Of a stretch of 64,000 bases of DNA, positions 12,361 to 27,300 are shown one piece after another. How positions within the stretch are numbered: the stretch's first letter is position 1; every line of letters starts with the position of its first letter. This stretch comes from Phoronis australis (taxonomy: Eukaryota; Phoronida; Phoronidae): positions 1-64,000 of the forward strand of contig NMRA01000712.1 in NCBI GenBank assembly GCA_002633005.1, given 5' to 3'. The position numbers and the translations under genes were made by a program. A model generated the notes under the pieces. The model was not told where the DNA came from. It made no database searches and saw only the letters and a program-made list of their open reading frames with translations.

Positions 12361-15300
12361 GTAGTTTTGAGATTTGAATAAACATGAGATTGGATTATTG
12401 GTGACTAGTACAGTTACAATATTATGTAATGGCCCTGAGCGTATGCAGTGAACTAATGCCAACTCGCCTAACGTTACCTGGCAAAAATCCCAGGTTGCCA
12501 AATGAAACGTGCTGTTGTCACTGTTAGTGAACATTGCACATACCTGTTCCATTTCTTCCCAAATATACACAATTCACTGGGTATTGCAGTATACTTTACC
12601 CAAATGTGACGTATTGCCGCATCAGACGACGCAAGTGTGACGTTTTTCCCCTCATTTAACTGGGGTCACAATGTCGACCCTCCGATAGCTTTTGAAATTA
12701 TTTACCTGAGTTCTTAACATATTCAGATATATTTCCAAGTTGTATTTTGGTTTCCTTACCGTCAAAGAAGGCAGATATCAGAAACACATGTTTCATGGCC
12801 TAGCCTTGCCCGATTTTTTGCTGAACAATCCTCACTATTTTGTGTGTGTGCTCGAATGTTTGAATGTCAACTTGAGATTTTACGAGGTTGCCAAACAAAA
12901 TCTGAGGTCACATTGACAACCTGCAAGTCACAAATCAAGTATTGTAATTGGTAGAAAAAATATTTCATAGATTTTTGTTGTTTAAACAATATACTGTAAT
13001 TCTCCACACATTTCGCTCAAAAACACTTGCCAGCATGATCATTATTCCATTTTAAAGGCTGACTACCTTTTTGCAAATAATGACAATTTCACCAAATGTT
13101 GTTTTATATCTTCACACTACAACGCATGTTTGTAATAGACTAAAATTTTCTTTGTCTTAACAAAATGGAATTTTACTTATCAGCCATGCTGTATACTAAC
13201 TAAGTGTTTATGCCAGTGGTTACTACACTTAAATTCGTGATGCTCAAAAGTGTTTTAACGAGGACGAAATGTGCCACTGAGGATTCTTTACAAAAGCAAG
13301 TATACACAGAGTGCTTGTGTGTTCTGGTGTTTCATGTCGTTAAAAATCACTCAATTATCAATACTGGTCGCACACTGTGTGTGACACGTGTCACAAAGAC
13401 CCTCATTAAAATCTATGTACATGCGATTTTTATGAATGGATTCTTCGCAATGATGTACAGTAACGACAAAAAGGTAGCATGTATTTCTACTCCATGTTGC
13501 TGTACTAATTCCAGAAATATTACATCTCTATCGTGCCGTGGATAAGATGAATTGATTTCTAAAATATTCCTCACTGCTATCCGTTCTTCTGAGACCATTG
13601 TCTAATTTTTTGCTTATACAATCGTGCATCTAAGCATTGTTGAGGAGTCGTGTTTGTTTTAAGTGATTCAAGCGCTGTTGATAGTCTGTAGTGAATCTTG
13701 AAATAGTGCATGTTTTGTCTATGGTTGATTTATTGGTTTAAATTGATTTTTATGAACCCTGTTGAATTTGCCATAGCATGTTTTGATGTGTACTCTTGAT
13801 ACCTAGATACCCTGGTTGTGCATTTTCAAAAAATGAGATATTTGTTTTAAAAAACATGAAATTCTTTTTTCCTATTCTATGAATTAGGAAATTACATTTT
13901 ACTAATTTTGAAGTGATAAATAACATTAAAACGATCTCATGATTGCCTTACTTTTCTGTGAGCTATGCCTCAGCTTTGTTTTACCAATGACTTGCTGCAC
14001 ACTGTCTTCATTGTTTCTTAAAAGCTGAAAAAAACAGTGCCATGTTCAGAGATAATGAAAACTACGTGAACTTGTCTGCTGCATGACAGTCATGGATTAT
14101 GCCCTTAATTTTTGGTAATTAAAAACCAAAAATATGAGAACTATGGTCATAGTTAATCTCCTGAATTGTATTTGTTTTTCTGTTTTGGTCAGCACATATG
14201 CCAAATGGTGGGACCTCACGTTGTGGCAGGTAATTTTTAGCAATTAATTTCGAATATATGAAACCTGTCTGCACTTGACTTTATTATCCTCAGGTAAATC
14301 TGACGAGTCGCCACCAGGTAGCGCTGCCGAACATGCTGGCGGTGATTCTGAAAGTGAGCACAAGATGGTGGAGTACGAGCTGGAGCCGGAGGTGATCGAG
14401 CCGGCCGAAATCCACCCAGAGAAGGCTTTAAAGAAACTTAAGAAACAGCAGCAGCCCAAGCCAATACTGATGAATCGCGAAGAGAAGACCTACACTAGGT
14501 AGATATTGACGTGCCTAGAGCATCACAGTGTAGCTAGACATCGTTAGTCACATTGCACTCTGTTTACATAGTTTGCGCTCATCACAGAAAACTGGCGGAA
14601 AAACCTATAAATTTCACAAGGAAAAAATGATTTTGCAACCCGTTTTGTGAGTTAATGCAAAAGTTTCTTCACGTCTGGTATTTTTGTAGGTGAAACAATT
14701 CGTGGAAACTCACAGTGTGAATGGAATAATGTTCAATGTAATGGTAAACAGTGTTGCCCATAAAGCCATATATAGTGCAACTCTTGAAGCCTTGGTTTTT
14801 GTCTAGAATACAATCTAGAGCTGTCTTTGTACCATGATTCTAATTTTAGACAATTACTAACTAGAGTGCATGGAGTTGTTCTATTGCTTCCTGCTTGACG
14901 TTGGTGATTTGACTTGATCTGTAATGGGCTTTAATATTTAATAACGTTGCATGTTGTACTTAGCGTGCCACTCATCGAAGTGCATTTGTTCAGTGTGTCA
15001 ACCAAGGGCAGAATACGGGAACGTTTGCAGTAGACAACCCACTCTGTGTGCTCAACTTCCAGTGTTCCTAGGTTTTTATGTACAATGATGACTGCCATAA
15101 TGCATGTGTTAAAGCTGCATTTTGTCTTTTTTAACGGGCTAAAAACAAAAATCGACTCTAACAAAAAAGACCACAACATTTTCCATACAATAATAGGACA
15201 GTTTTCTGTCACCCAGAGAAACAAACAAATCCTCAACGTGTCAAGAAAGGTGTCGTAAAATTGTTGATTTTATTGAGGTTGGTCTGCCGTGACATTTGAA

Positions 15301-18300
15301 ATTGGCGTGCGGGACTTCTATTCAAAAAACAGATCTGTCACGTGACACAAGAATGACCATTTTCCGCGAGTACATCGCTGATCAGCTGTTGGTTCTTCGG
15401 TTAAAAACTCGAAATTTGTGACAGTTAAACGGGAAAATGTAGCTTTAGGTTCACTTGTCACATGTGGATACAATGACATTTCCAAGTGTTTGACTTATCT
15501 CTTAATTCAGTTAGGTGAAACTAATCTTTTGTTGTTATATTGAACTACCTCAGTATGAAGAAAAAGGTCTTAGTGTCTTCCAAAAATGTACTAACCACAA
15601 CTGTATGTGCACCAACGCACTTATACAATACAATGTTATCTTGTTGTAAACCTTGGAAGTACAAGTCAAACAACTGCATACCTGGATCATTGATTTTCTC
15701 TGTAGTTCACTCTGTTCCTCATTTAGAACTGTAGGGTTGGCTGCGATTGCTGAGAAATGACACCGTTTCCCCGTTTAGCCCACTTAAAGAGTTTCCTCAG
15801 TCTAGGGCATTTCTTATGGGAATCCGTTAAAAGTAAACTTCAAAGCTGTTCAACTGTGGCGACCATTTTGTTGACGCACTGTCAGAAATTCCATATTTTA
15901 CCACCCTCCCTTCCTCCTCCCCCCCTTCATCGTACTGAAAATACTACCGAAATCCCCTCTTGGTAGAGTTGAAGAAAGGCAATTTATTGTAGTTTTGTTA
16001 AGTAAGTAAGGGCTGTGTGTTCCTGTCACCATTGAACGAAGGTATAGGCGACATGGACTCATGGCCGTACATGTCTCCCTCTACAGGCCAGTTAGACAGG
16101 TAGAGGAGTCGTTCCATCCTGCTCACATGCCTAAAGACGAGGTGGAAATGAAACATGAGCACGAACAAGAGCAGCGAACTGATGAGAAGAAGGCCAAGAC
16201 CAAGAAGACGGAGGCGCGTAAAGTTGTCGTCGAGGAACCTGTAGTTGCTGCGGTCCAGCAGACAGCAATGACGGCTCCACCGCCGGCGCCAGCTGCTGAG
16301 GGGAAGAAGAAAAAACATCGTGTGGATGATCCACTGGGTGAGTTCATTGATGCTTTGTTGTTTCATATGTCTTATTGGGCAAATGCTGTGCTAGTTACTA
16401 TAGATTCTGAAAGGTTTTATAGTAAATCTTGCACTTGTAGGAAGTGCTTAGTCGGATCTTAACCGAGATTAAATTCCGTGATGTGGTTGCTCTGGCTCCT
16501 GCGCCAGGCTTTCCAGATCTGTTTCATTTTACATATATATTTAGATGTAAGCTCTCTTGGATCAGTCGAGTCCAACTTATGCTAGGGTATACTGTTTGCT
16601 GCATAGACAACCACTGTTTTGCTGTGGTCAGGATTTATCGTGTTGGGATTTTTTTGGAATGTTAAGCTGGAAGTACTATGGTAGTCTGTCTTGAAAAACA
16701 TGTTTTTCGGAATATTTAACCGATGGCAAAGAAAGGCATGAATTCAGGAAGAGTTTTAAGTGGTGTCGTCTTTCGAAACGGTTTCTTAAGGTTGTAGCTG
16801 TCCTATTGTTGGCATCCATTCAACACCAAGATAACAATGTTCAAATCAACACAAAAATAGTGTTCATGTTTCAACTGTACTTAAGAATTTATACCTACTT
16901 GTGCTGTAGTCTGCTTTTGCGTATTTTTGTTTATTGGTGTTTGGGTTCTACTCTGACACTAATGAAAAATGGACAGAATGTTTTTCAATGTGATCATTTA
17001 AGCGCTGTGACAGTATGAAAGTGGCCGAGTTGACAGGGACAAAATGCAGTTTCTCTTATTCATGGACGTTTTGATACATTGGACCTTTCGGTTTGAATCG
17101 CATGATTATCCCTTCACACAAGAGGGGCCATTGGTGGAATGTAGTTGTTGCTTGAAAAACTATTCCTACGTAATGTTTTTGGTGTTTGGGCAGAGCTGAT
17201 ATTTGCATATTCTTTGTTTGGGAAATTCTACATCTGCCTAAAATAAAATCTGTGAGACTGGGTTTACATGCCCTGGTAATATAAAATTTGAGTCAATTTA
17301 CCGGGTTTTGTTCTGCTTTTATGGGTTTTTACTAAAACAAATTGTTAATCAGTTGTTCAGGCATGTGCAGTTAGTCCTAAAAGGTTACAGACAGCCAAGC
17401 AGGTGTCCCCTTAGGCAGATTTATGGTCACTTGCACTGAGGTGTAATATTATGTAACCATGTTGGTTTGTAAACAGCTGCTTCAAAACTACATGTGGGTA
17501 TGTGTTTTGCCTGAACTTGGAATTCCGCTTAATCTCAAGATCGTCTATGCTCGATTTTGTAATTATATATTCATTAAAGCAATCAGGTGAACTTTTTTGG
17601 TCAGTGTAAAGAATCATGACCCCCACGATCACCCATTTTCTCCTTAACCAGAACTTGCGAAACAGAATTGTAGGAATGTGTTAATGGTTAACGAATTATT
17701 GTTTGGTGATCGGAATGTAGGTGTTTTATGATTCTCAAAGAGAAAAATACTTGTCTTGAACTAGACATGTTACTGTATCCCATGACTGTCACGTGATTTA
17801 AAAATATGACCTGTTGTTCTCTTATAGTGTAAACAGACCATGTAACCTCTAATGAGTTTATCTGTTGCCTCATATACTATCACTGATTAGCCATTGAGAA
17901 GGAGTTGGTCTTGTCTGGCACTGTTAAATCCACCTCGACGGCCATCTCACTTGTCATCCCCCTGTTAGAGCAACACAGAGATATAAATATTTCCTGAGTC
18001 TGCTTGTGCTCGAATCTGTCAAATCTGGACACCTCTGTTGTCCTTCATAAATTGAATGGGAAGCTCCTCAATTCACTTGGTGGTGCTCCAGAGGTTGTGG
18101 TTCTCCTGTCTAAATGTATACGTGGACTTCTCACCCGAATACATCTTCTTGTTCATTCGTTCATGTTACGAGAAGGCAAACCTTTGTCATCAGCGCTACC
18201 TGGTGAATATATCCAGTTTCTCATTGAAGTGGGATGCCTTTTGCCCAAGTCCTGCTCCAGGTGGATGTCATTTTCCCAGACTTGTGCCCTCAGCAACCTT

Positions 18301-21300
18301 GGTATGCATGTTCAGCAAGGCTTCAGTTAGTTCACTAAGCCTTTGATAGTAAAATCTGTTCATTATAAACATAATCTGCTTGATGTATGCAAGGCTGTGG
18401 TGCTAGCAACAAGTTATTTTTACTGACCATCATTAAGCATGTGATAGTTTCTTGCCTATTCACAGTTGCGAGCGTGGTTATTAGAAGGGGTATTAGGTAC
18501 CTTTTATCCATCCACATATATATACAGTATTTGATAGCGTATTACCCTCATCTGTGTCTTAGCGTACCCACGTCCGCTGCTGCATCTTCTAAACCCTTCA
18601 TGATCTTAATTAGGTTTGGTAGATTGTTCATATGAAGTTAAGGATAGATGAAGATGGCTTTCGGATTAATATGATAGCCATTCCTTCCTAGTGGGCGTTT
18701 TAGTTTTTTACATTTGCCTCAATCCTCCAAGTTCCTTGAGGGATTTTCATGAAAAGTGTGAAATCAGTTTGTATTAAGAAGATGACTTAGCCTTCCTATT
18801 TTCTGACAGATTCTATGTATTTTACACCACCTAGTGTCCAGTTGCTTTATTTACAAGTCTATTATTGGTGTTTTCTATCTGCCAAGCCACTTGAAAGATC
18901 TTTATAAAAGTACACAGGTGGGTTCCTGCTGAAAAGACTGGTCTGACAACTGTGGTGACCCCTAGTAGCAATTTTTTGCAGTCGCAGGTGTACTCATCAG
19001 TTCAATCTTTCTAAAATTTGTTGATTTTCAAAGGGTAATTGTTATCATTTGCCTGACATACGGACCGGTGCGATCTGTTTGTGCTTCATTGACATCACAT
19101 AGTGTTGTTAAAAACAACATATCTAGAAAAAACAATGCTACCATAATTATCTTCTACAAAATGGTCATTTTCCATTTCTCAAAAAGTACCAAATATTGTT
19201 TCATAACATCTACATGCTGCAAAGTAAAACTTTGCTGGTAATGGACTAAAGTGTTTTTTTACCATGATTGGTGTGTGTTTTTGTGGAGGAATTTCACTTG
19301 TCTGTCATATTGTGTGCTAAATACCAGTAAGTGAAGAATCCCATTAGTGGTTTCGCGTGAATAACCTAGTCTGACCACTTGTTGTCTAGATTGTAAAGTA
19401 GGTGCCAAGATCACCAAAGTAGGCCCAGTGATCATGACTGTAAACAGAGTGATGTAATGTGTCCTTCTGACCTCTGCAGGGCTGTATGATTTAACCCAGT
19501 TCAACTGAATCAATGAAGTGGAAGCAAACACCCCCAAGTTCAACAATGCAAATTTGTTTTCAAAGAAACTTGCAATCATTGAACCCTTTACACTTAAGCA
19601 CAGCTGTTCACCAGGAAGCTGTAGAAAAATGATGTGGCTGCTTTATGCTACTTCAGCTTTGTGTGCTCATTGGCTCTGAAGTCTGTTGCCATAGTAACTG
19701 TATTGTGCCCTGTCACCATTGTTGAATGAAGGGCTGTGGCTGCCACCCCCACTTCTCAACTGTTGCCAGCTGATTTAATTTGCTGTAGGGGTGAAGTGAG
19801 GCAATGTCTGGATTATCTAACAACATGTGGTTGGCAGGGTTTCACACACTGCACCAGAGTGTTGTTATACAGTCATCCAGTGAACGAAAACCTAAGTTGG
19901 ACATTGTGTTTGACTTGTGAAAAACGCTTGTGATGGAAAAGAATTTTGATTAGGAGATTTGCTTTGCTCCTAAAAAAAAACTGCTGGCTTGGGTGTTCCC
20001 ATAGGCCCCATGTACGGCAGAAGCTTTTCAGTAAACAACGCCTCACTTAGGCTTAATTATGAAAGTCATATTGCTATAAGTACCTTTAAAGCTCAGAAGA
20101 ACACCTTTGGAGGCTATCGATGTTTTTTTTAAAAAATACTTCCAATTCTAACAAATACTTCAGTAATCATCATTTCTTTGTGATATGTCCCTTCATTCGT
20201 CAGTGAAATCGTGAATTGGTCACATTGCAGCCCATGTGGTACTGGGTACGAGATTAGCGAATCTGGCTGCCAAGCATTGTGTGTTCATGTTCGGCTACTT
20301 AAGATCATTGTCTAACTTCCAAGGTCGACCTCCATGTAGATTAGATATTTAAAATGTTCATGACATAGGCATATACAGTGAAATGCTTACTTTAAAGATG
20401 GTTGTATGAACTGACATGACGTAAAGATATCGACAGAATCTGAAGATGTCCCTCAATAGTCTAAGTGTTCTTATTGCGACATGACTTAGCCAGAGCAAGG
20501 TGTAATTTGCTGAAAAGTATTCGACACACGTAACTCGTTAAGATTTGCTGGCCAATTGACACAAAAAGTGTTTAATTTGAATAGCTCTTGGATAGATGAT
20601 CTGTTGTTTGTGTACCTCTTAATTAGTTCACTTGAGCATGTGACGGTATTATCGTGTTGGTTCATGGTTACTAGTTTAGAGGGCATTGGTTTTCCGCGAT
20701 ATCATAAAACGAAGGAAATTCATGGAATTAGAGATTTCTAACAGAATTTATAATTAGTAACTGATAACATGCTTGTATTTTTGGTTGTTAGTTACCAAAA
20801 ATTTAGAATATAATCCATTAAATCCAACTATTCTGGTGAAATATCGATCAAAGATCCTTTTGTAGCATTCATCAACTTACCAGTAAAACAGAGCTGCGCC
20901 ATAATTCAGCAGAAAAAGTAAGGCAATGCCCAAGTCATTTTTGTGTTATTTATTACTTAAACATAGCAAAATGGAATTCGCTAATTTACAAAACGGATAA
21001 TGGAATTCCTTATTTTGAAAATGGAAAACCTCTGTCTTTACAAATTTAGGTATTTCATATCTCAACATCATAGACATGTGTTCGTGTGATCTGTATGAAC
21101 TACATCATTCAGGCTTCGTTTTTGCCCACGTGGCGTTCCATTGTTTCCCACTAATTTAGCCAGTGAAGTTCACCTGCTTTAGTATTTTCACATCAAGACA
21201 CGTCCCTCTATTGCTCTGCTGTTACTTTGCGTGAGCCAGTTTTATTACACAAACCACTGGGATGCATTATGTATGTGTGTGATTTACTCTGTAGGTTTCA

Positions 21301-24300
21301 ATCAATATTAATGAGAAAACAGATACTTTTTTGCTGTTGACTTGAGGTTTCTAGATCAGTCGGGATCGTGAGCTATTATTGTTTCATGGGAAATACAAAA
21401 CACATGTAGTTGTAGGTAGTGAAACCAGATGAATTGTGGGAAATTTAAACAGTTGCAACAGCAATGTAGATTGAGGGCCATCTTGTCGAGACATGTTTTA
21501 GATATTTTTATGTTTTTCAAGTCATGCTCTTTGATAATTCATCAAATTCTAAGTTTTTCCTCTGTTTCTTTTCAGTTGTGATTAGTTAGAGTAGGATAGA
21601 AATAGAGTTATTAGGGCGAGTGAGCCGAGGTGTTGACTGAAGTGATAGCTGTGGCTGTTCCACAAGAAACATAAAACGTGGCAAGTTGTAGGCATTTCTG
21701 ACAGAGGTCAGAGGTCACATGTCCACATGTTGCACAGTTAGGGAGCTCAGCATGATCCTGTTATCTTGCTGTGTTTGCCTGGTGCTGCTCTACAATGTTG
21801 AGTCTGTGTGCTTGTTAAACTTGTGTTTGTGTAAAACAACTGTAGTGTTGATAACAGACTGACATGGTGTGTCATCTGTGGATCTGAAGAGCTAGAACAT
21901 GCTTCACAAATGACCTATGGCGTATTTTGACCACAAGTTTCAATTTCCACCTGTGTGGCAGCTGATCAGCTATGATTTTTAGGAGATTTAAAAAGGGGTC
22001 TATATGAGTCTATGTTTAAGAGAAAATCTCCAACTCTTTAAGTTTGAGAAAAAAACTCCAACTCTTGACTTGAGTTCTAAGTTACTGCACAAGTTAGAAA
22101 AGTCATAAGGATGTGAAACTAGCCCTGTTCCTCTGTCATTTGTGCACAAGCCTGATGTTACCATAATCTGGGTATGAGAGCATTGTTTAAATAGCACACG
22201 TGTGCACTTTTAATAACTATTCGTCCTTCTGAAGCTGATTGATGTTTTAATTGAAGGGTATTTTAAGTGTTCAGATGTTCGGGAATAATTTAACATGTTT
22301 TTTAACGTTCAATGAATGTTCATGTGAGGAGTGTGTCACGGATATTCAGTAGTGCTTGTTGAAACTGATCCTGTATTCAAGAGTTGTTGCTGTTGAATTA
22401 AAAATGAGAATAAATCATTCTTCACTGAAAGTAATAGCCTTGTTATACTGGGTTGGGCAGTTTATGGATAGACAAAACTGTGAACAACAGATGCACAATG
22501 AAGTGTGTGAGACTGCATCAAACATAAACGCATAGTGTCTAATATAATAGGAATAAAATTGATAACTGGTGTAATTATAGTGTAATCATGACTGTGGGTG
22601 TGGTTTTGTTAAATGGACATCTCCTTTTTACGTTCTACATAAGACGCACATTTTAAACCAGGTCACTTGCCTACGCAAAGCCTGTCTCAAACCTTTGTTC
22701 AACAGGAGAGAAAATTATTTCCATCCCAGAACTGATCGTTCAGGGCTTCAACAAATGGAAAAGAGTGTTGAAAATTAGCAAAATTAGACTGCTTCGTATT
22801 GGTCGTATGTGATCGCTGACAAAACGAAAACAAATTTGTTGGCAAGGGATATTCTGAGACTAATTTGTGAATTAGAGGCAGTCGGACTGTTTAGACTGTA
22901 AGTTGGCCTTTAAATAGAGCAAAACACATTGTTTATTGTTTTCATTGGGCAGTGTAAATATGAAACATGATATTTGATAATCGTCAGTCTTTAGAATGGG
23001 TATTGAAAGTTGCAACTTGTAGATGGCCAATTAGTGAAATGTAAATTATTAACAGCTGTCGTCACATTATTGTAGAACTGATGAGCGCTGTCAAGTCTGC
23101 CCCTTTCAATGAGGCGGAGTTGCAGAGTATGATTGACATCTTGTTGGACAGGCAAGGAAGTTCATCCCAATGGATGAAGGTAGGTTTCTGGCTCTCAACA
23201 AGTGTTGCATTATTCCCCATTGTCAAACTTAGACGTAGACTTGATGAGCTGTTTTGCTGCCAATCAGCTTGCTATAAGCTTGTTTTCATTCTGTATACTC
23301 TTGTTCAGATCCGTACTTAGTAGGGCAGTGCTGAATTACCCAGCAACACTTTAGTGTTGTGGTATTTACCCACAATGCTGCAACATTCATCAAGCAGTTT
23401 TCTGGCCTCGTTTTCGAGGCATTGTAGTTTCTCGTGTTATTTGTTGGTGCCTTGTTTTTCAGTTCTTTCTCGACTGCATTAATAGTTTTCAACCTTCTAA
23501 ACCCAGCGAAGTTTTACTGCTGTGCTGTGGGCTGCAACTCCGACCGCAGAAAGTTGGATAAATTTTTAAATAAGTATCCATGGATGCAATATTTTACAAC
23601 ATGATTCCTCAAATCATCCCGACATTCCTAAAACAAAGCCAATGTTACTGCGCATTTTCCTGTCTCTAGGTCAAAGGATATTTCTATGCAAGACCGTCCT
23701 ATTAGATATTAGAAGCAGTTGCTGTCGGTTGGAATTGGCACTTAGAATCTGTCCAATTGTTAAAAGGCCATGTCTACTTAATTTTGATATCTTGTAAAAG
23801 TCAATAAGTTGATTGAGCTGATAATGCAAACTGCAAAATTTCACGTGATTATTCGCCACTCTACGAATATGCTGTGTATTTTACGTTTATTGAATTTCCT
23901 ATTGTTCACCAACGTTTTGTGAAATATAGCGTATTCTTGCAAAATTCCCAGTTCACCACATTGCTAAGAGCAGCTTCCTACTTTTTCATGGATTCCATTA
24001 ATCTTTCCCCCCACGTAATGATCCTACCCCTCACGTAGTGATCCTACCCCTCACGTAATGATCCTGCCCCTCACGTAGTGATCCTACCCTCACGTAATGA
24101 TCCTGCCCCTCACGTAGTGATCCTACCCCTCATGTAATGATTCTTGGGTTATTATGTTCTTCTTGTTACTGTTTGGTTACCTTGCAGAAAACTCAAAAGG
24201 GGGACCCACTGACCATCTTAAAGAAACAATTGGAAGAGAAAGAACAAGCCCTAGCTGATGGTATGTAGAGTAGTTGGGAGTGAATAACCTTCTGATAAAC

Positions 24301-27300
24301 CACTATGGTTTGCAAAGTTCAAATGGCATGATCTGCTTCAAGGTCATTTGGTAGATGTTTAGAACTGGAGAAATCTCGTTCGTCACGTCAAAACAATTTT
24401 GAATTATGATGACACGCAGCCCATACACATCTCGATATCTTTATGAAACGACTGTTTTCATTATTTTTGCTAGTTAATACATAATTAATGTAGATTTAAT
24501 CCTGCAATGTCTATTTTCTCAAGAGTTCCTTCTGGTTTGTAGCATTTTTCTTTTTGAACTTTGTATTTTACCTTGAACTGTGTCTGATTCCTGTCTGAAA
24601 AAAACTATGACTCTTAAATATAAACAATTAATATGTAAATATCTGTTGCTGTGATGTCACTCCATTTTCATTGCCATGAAGGATGTCCAGTGCATTCACG
24701 AGTCAAAAATGCCAGAAAATCACAATGCTGGACTGACCCACCCTCAGTTCTGTTGAAATTGATGTTATGTCACGAAAAATTAAAACCTAGTTTGATGGGC
24801 TTAAACCAGCTATTGACCATGTTTTGTCAAAAACTACTTTTTTCAAAGTAACGTTATCACCTGGAAATCCCTTGACCACCGCATTGCTTGGGTGGTCATA
24901 CCAAGCAGACGTGTCCTAGCAGACATGACCAAGCAGACATCATGAGTGTAGTCTGAGACAATAACTCAATGTCTGTTCTTCTCAAGCCTAGATGTCGTTT
25001 GTAGTCTGAGTTGGGAACAAGATGAGCCTTAACCAAAAGTTGTCATTTTTGACAGAAGGCACGGTTATATCGACCCTTTAAAAGAAAACTAAGCCCTATG
25101 TTTTGGTGATTTCAGCCAATCCTGGTTCTGTCCACTGCTATTGCACCATTAGTGCCTCATTTGAGTGATAATAACAGCACTCTATCAAAAACACCTACCG
25201 TGAATTTCTGAAAATTCGTCCATGGGTGTATTTTCAGAAAATTTTTCTAAAGTATGTCCATGAGCGTATTCTCGGTAATTGTTTGCATGTTTTCAAAATC
25301 TGGGCCCAGATGCATAAAAGTAGTGCGCTGCATAGCAACAATGACATCGCATTATCATGCGCCACGTTGTTATTGTTGAACAATGCACCTGACATCATGT
25401 AACAATCATGCAACCCTGCCCTGGCAGATTGTTCTGTTAGCATAGCAAAATTCTTACTAGTGAGATACAACTGCATACATTAAAAAGGACATATTTATTT
25501 CAAAAAACTTAACAAACAATGTTTGTTTAGCAAAAACTTCACAACAAAATGTTTGACACAAGTTTCCCAGAATACACCGCCTTTCCAAAAATATGCCCGG
25601 TTTCATTTGATGTTTTTGAAGTGTCGTTTTCCCATTACCCGCACATGGGCCTATATTCGGAAATTTGCGGTACTCCGTGTCATAAGATGTGTACCGTGTT
25701 TCTTGGTATTTCCCCACAGTTGCCATGTAACTCACCTAAAGTATAGGTCATGCTTATATGAATATGTCAATCTCAATATGGCGAGCGAAATGTGTTGTGA
25801 ACATTTTAAGTCCCGTCAGCACGCCACCTGTTGGCCACATCATGTGACCTAATGAGTATAAGTCTGAAAAGATTTCTGTCCACGAGCGGGACTCGAACCC
25901 AGGACCTTCACCGTCCTGGGTTCGAGTCCCAGTAATGCTTGTAGAAATAGCAGACTAAGTAAGGAATCTTCAAACATCCTCCAGACATTTGAGGGCTGAC
26001 GAGTGTTACATAACATTGTTTTCTATTGGACAGCAGGATGGGAAAGTCCTTAGTACCTGTTAATATCCTAAACCGGGTTTAGTATCCTTTTAAGTTTACA
26101 AATTTCACGTTTAAGCAGTAAGTGGAAAGGACATGTAGCTCTAAACAATGATTCCATTTCCACCAGGGCAACAACAGGTGGCATCAGCCAACAACCGGCT
26201 GAAGGAACTCCGTCAGGAGCTGACTGCAGAGAAGACCAAGAATTCGGCCATGGAGAAACGACTCAGCGAGAAACTGGCCACGCAGACGCAGGAGATCCAG
26301 GCACTGCAGGTGCGCATGAAGTCGACTCACGAGCAGCATGTGGCGGAGGTGAACACGTTGAAAGCAGCTGCGACGGCAACACCCTCTGGTGGTGGACAGT
26401 ACGATGGTGGACAGGGGGCAGCAGTGGTGCAGAGACTAACGGAAGAGAACAGGCATTACCAGGAGACAATGCAGTAAGTGTCTGGAAGGTGGCGCCAGTG
26501 GTGTCTTCACTTGGACCTGGGTCGAATTAATTTCAGATTGGAAACTTAATTGTTGCATTATATGAGGAGAAATTAGAGTTTACTCGAAGCATGCCATACA
26601 TTCAAACAAATTTCAGTTCGAGTGCAAAGATCAGACCCAGGCCCTGAACAAAACAGTTTTGACGAATCTCACCCAAGATCCAGTTCCTCAAAAATCTTTA
26701 AACCAAAAAGTTAACGGTTCATCGAGTTTGTCACTAGAACCGATGTGATTGCTTGCTCATTGACATAGTAAGCTCATTTGGTTAAGAGTGCTATTAGTGG
26801 TCACATTACACATCCAAATTCTATACTGGGATCCTGTGGACTACCTTCAAATTTTTTTGGTGTCGTTTTCAATTTTTTGAGATCCAATGATCCGGAAATG
26901 GTAAAGCTAGAATAGAAAAATGCCATAAGTATATTGGAACATTAAGGTGAATCTGGTGATACTGTTATTAAAAGATGCAAGATACTAGAAGATAAACAAA
27001 AAATGAGCTGATGGTTTTATTTCTTTAATTTTTTTTCTTACTACTGATCAAGCTGCATCCAAGGTGGCCCACCCATGAACTCAGTCTGACTCTTGTTTAG
27101 CTTAATTGTATCAAATGACACAAAAAACACAGCCTTGGGCAAACACTGCAGTTTCATTTGAAAGTTGAATATGTCTGGAGTTTTTCTGCTGTTCTAGTTC
27201 TATTTCATTTGGGAAATCCGTGTTGCATATCAAACTACCATTTAACTCAGTGTTGTAACTGTCAAGTAGTCCTACTGTTTGCATATGGTGCTTTTAAGAG

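Noticed and set aside
16123-16347. Minus-strand open frames opposite exon 3 of the kinectin-like gene
   Set aside because: They are antisense shadows of Lys/Glu/Ala-rich coding sequence; the plus-strand exon has correct splice sites and phase.
18004-18346. Two overlapping plus-strand open frames of 108 and 96 residues in intron 3
   Set aside because: Neither shows a recognisable domain, coiled-coil pattern or matching splice phase for the surrounding gene; overlapping frames of this length occur by chance in such DNA.
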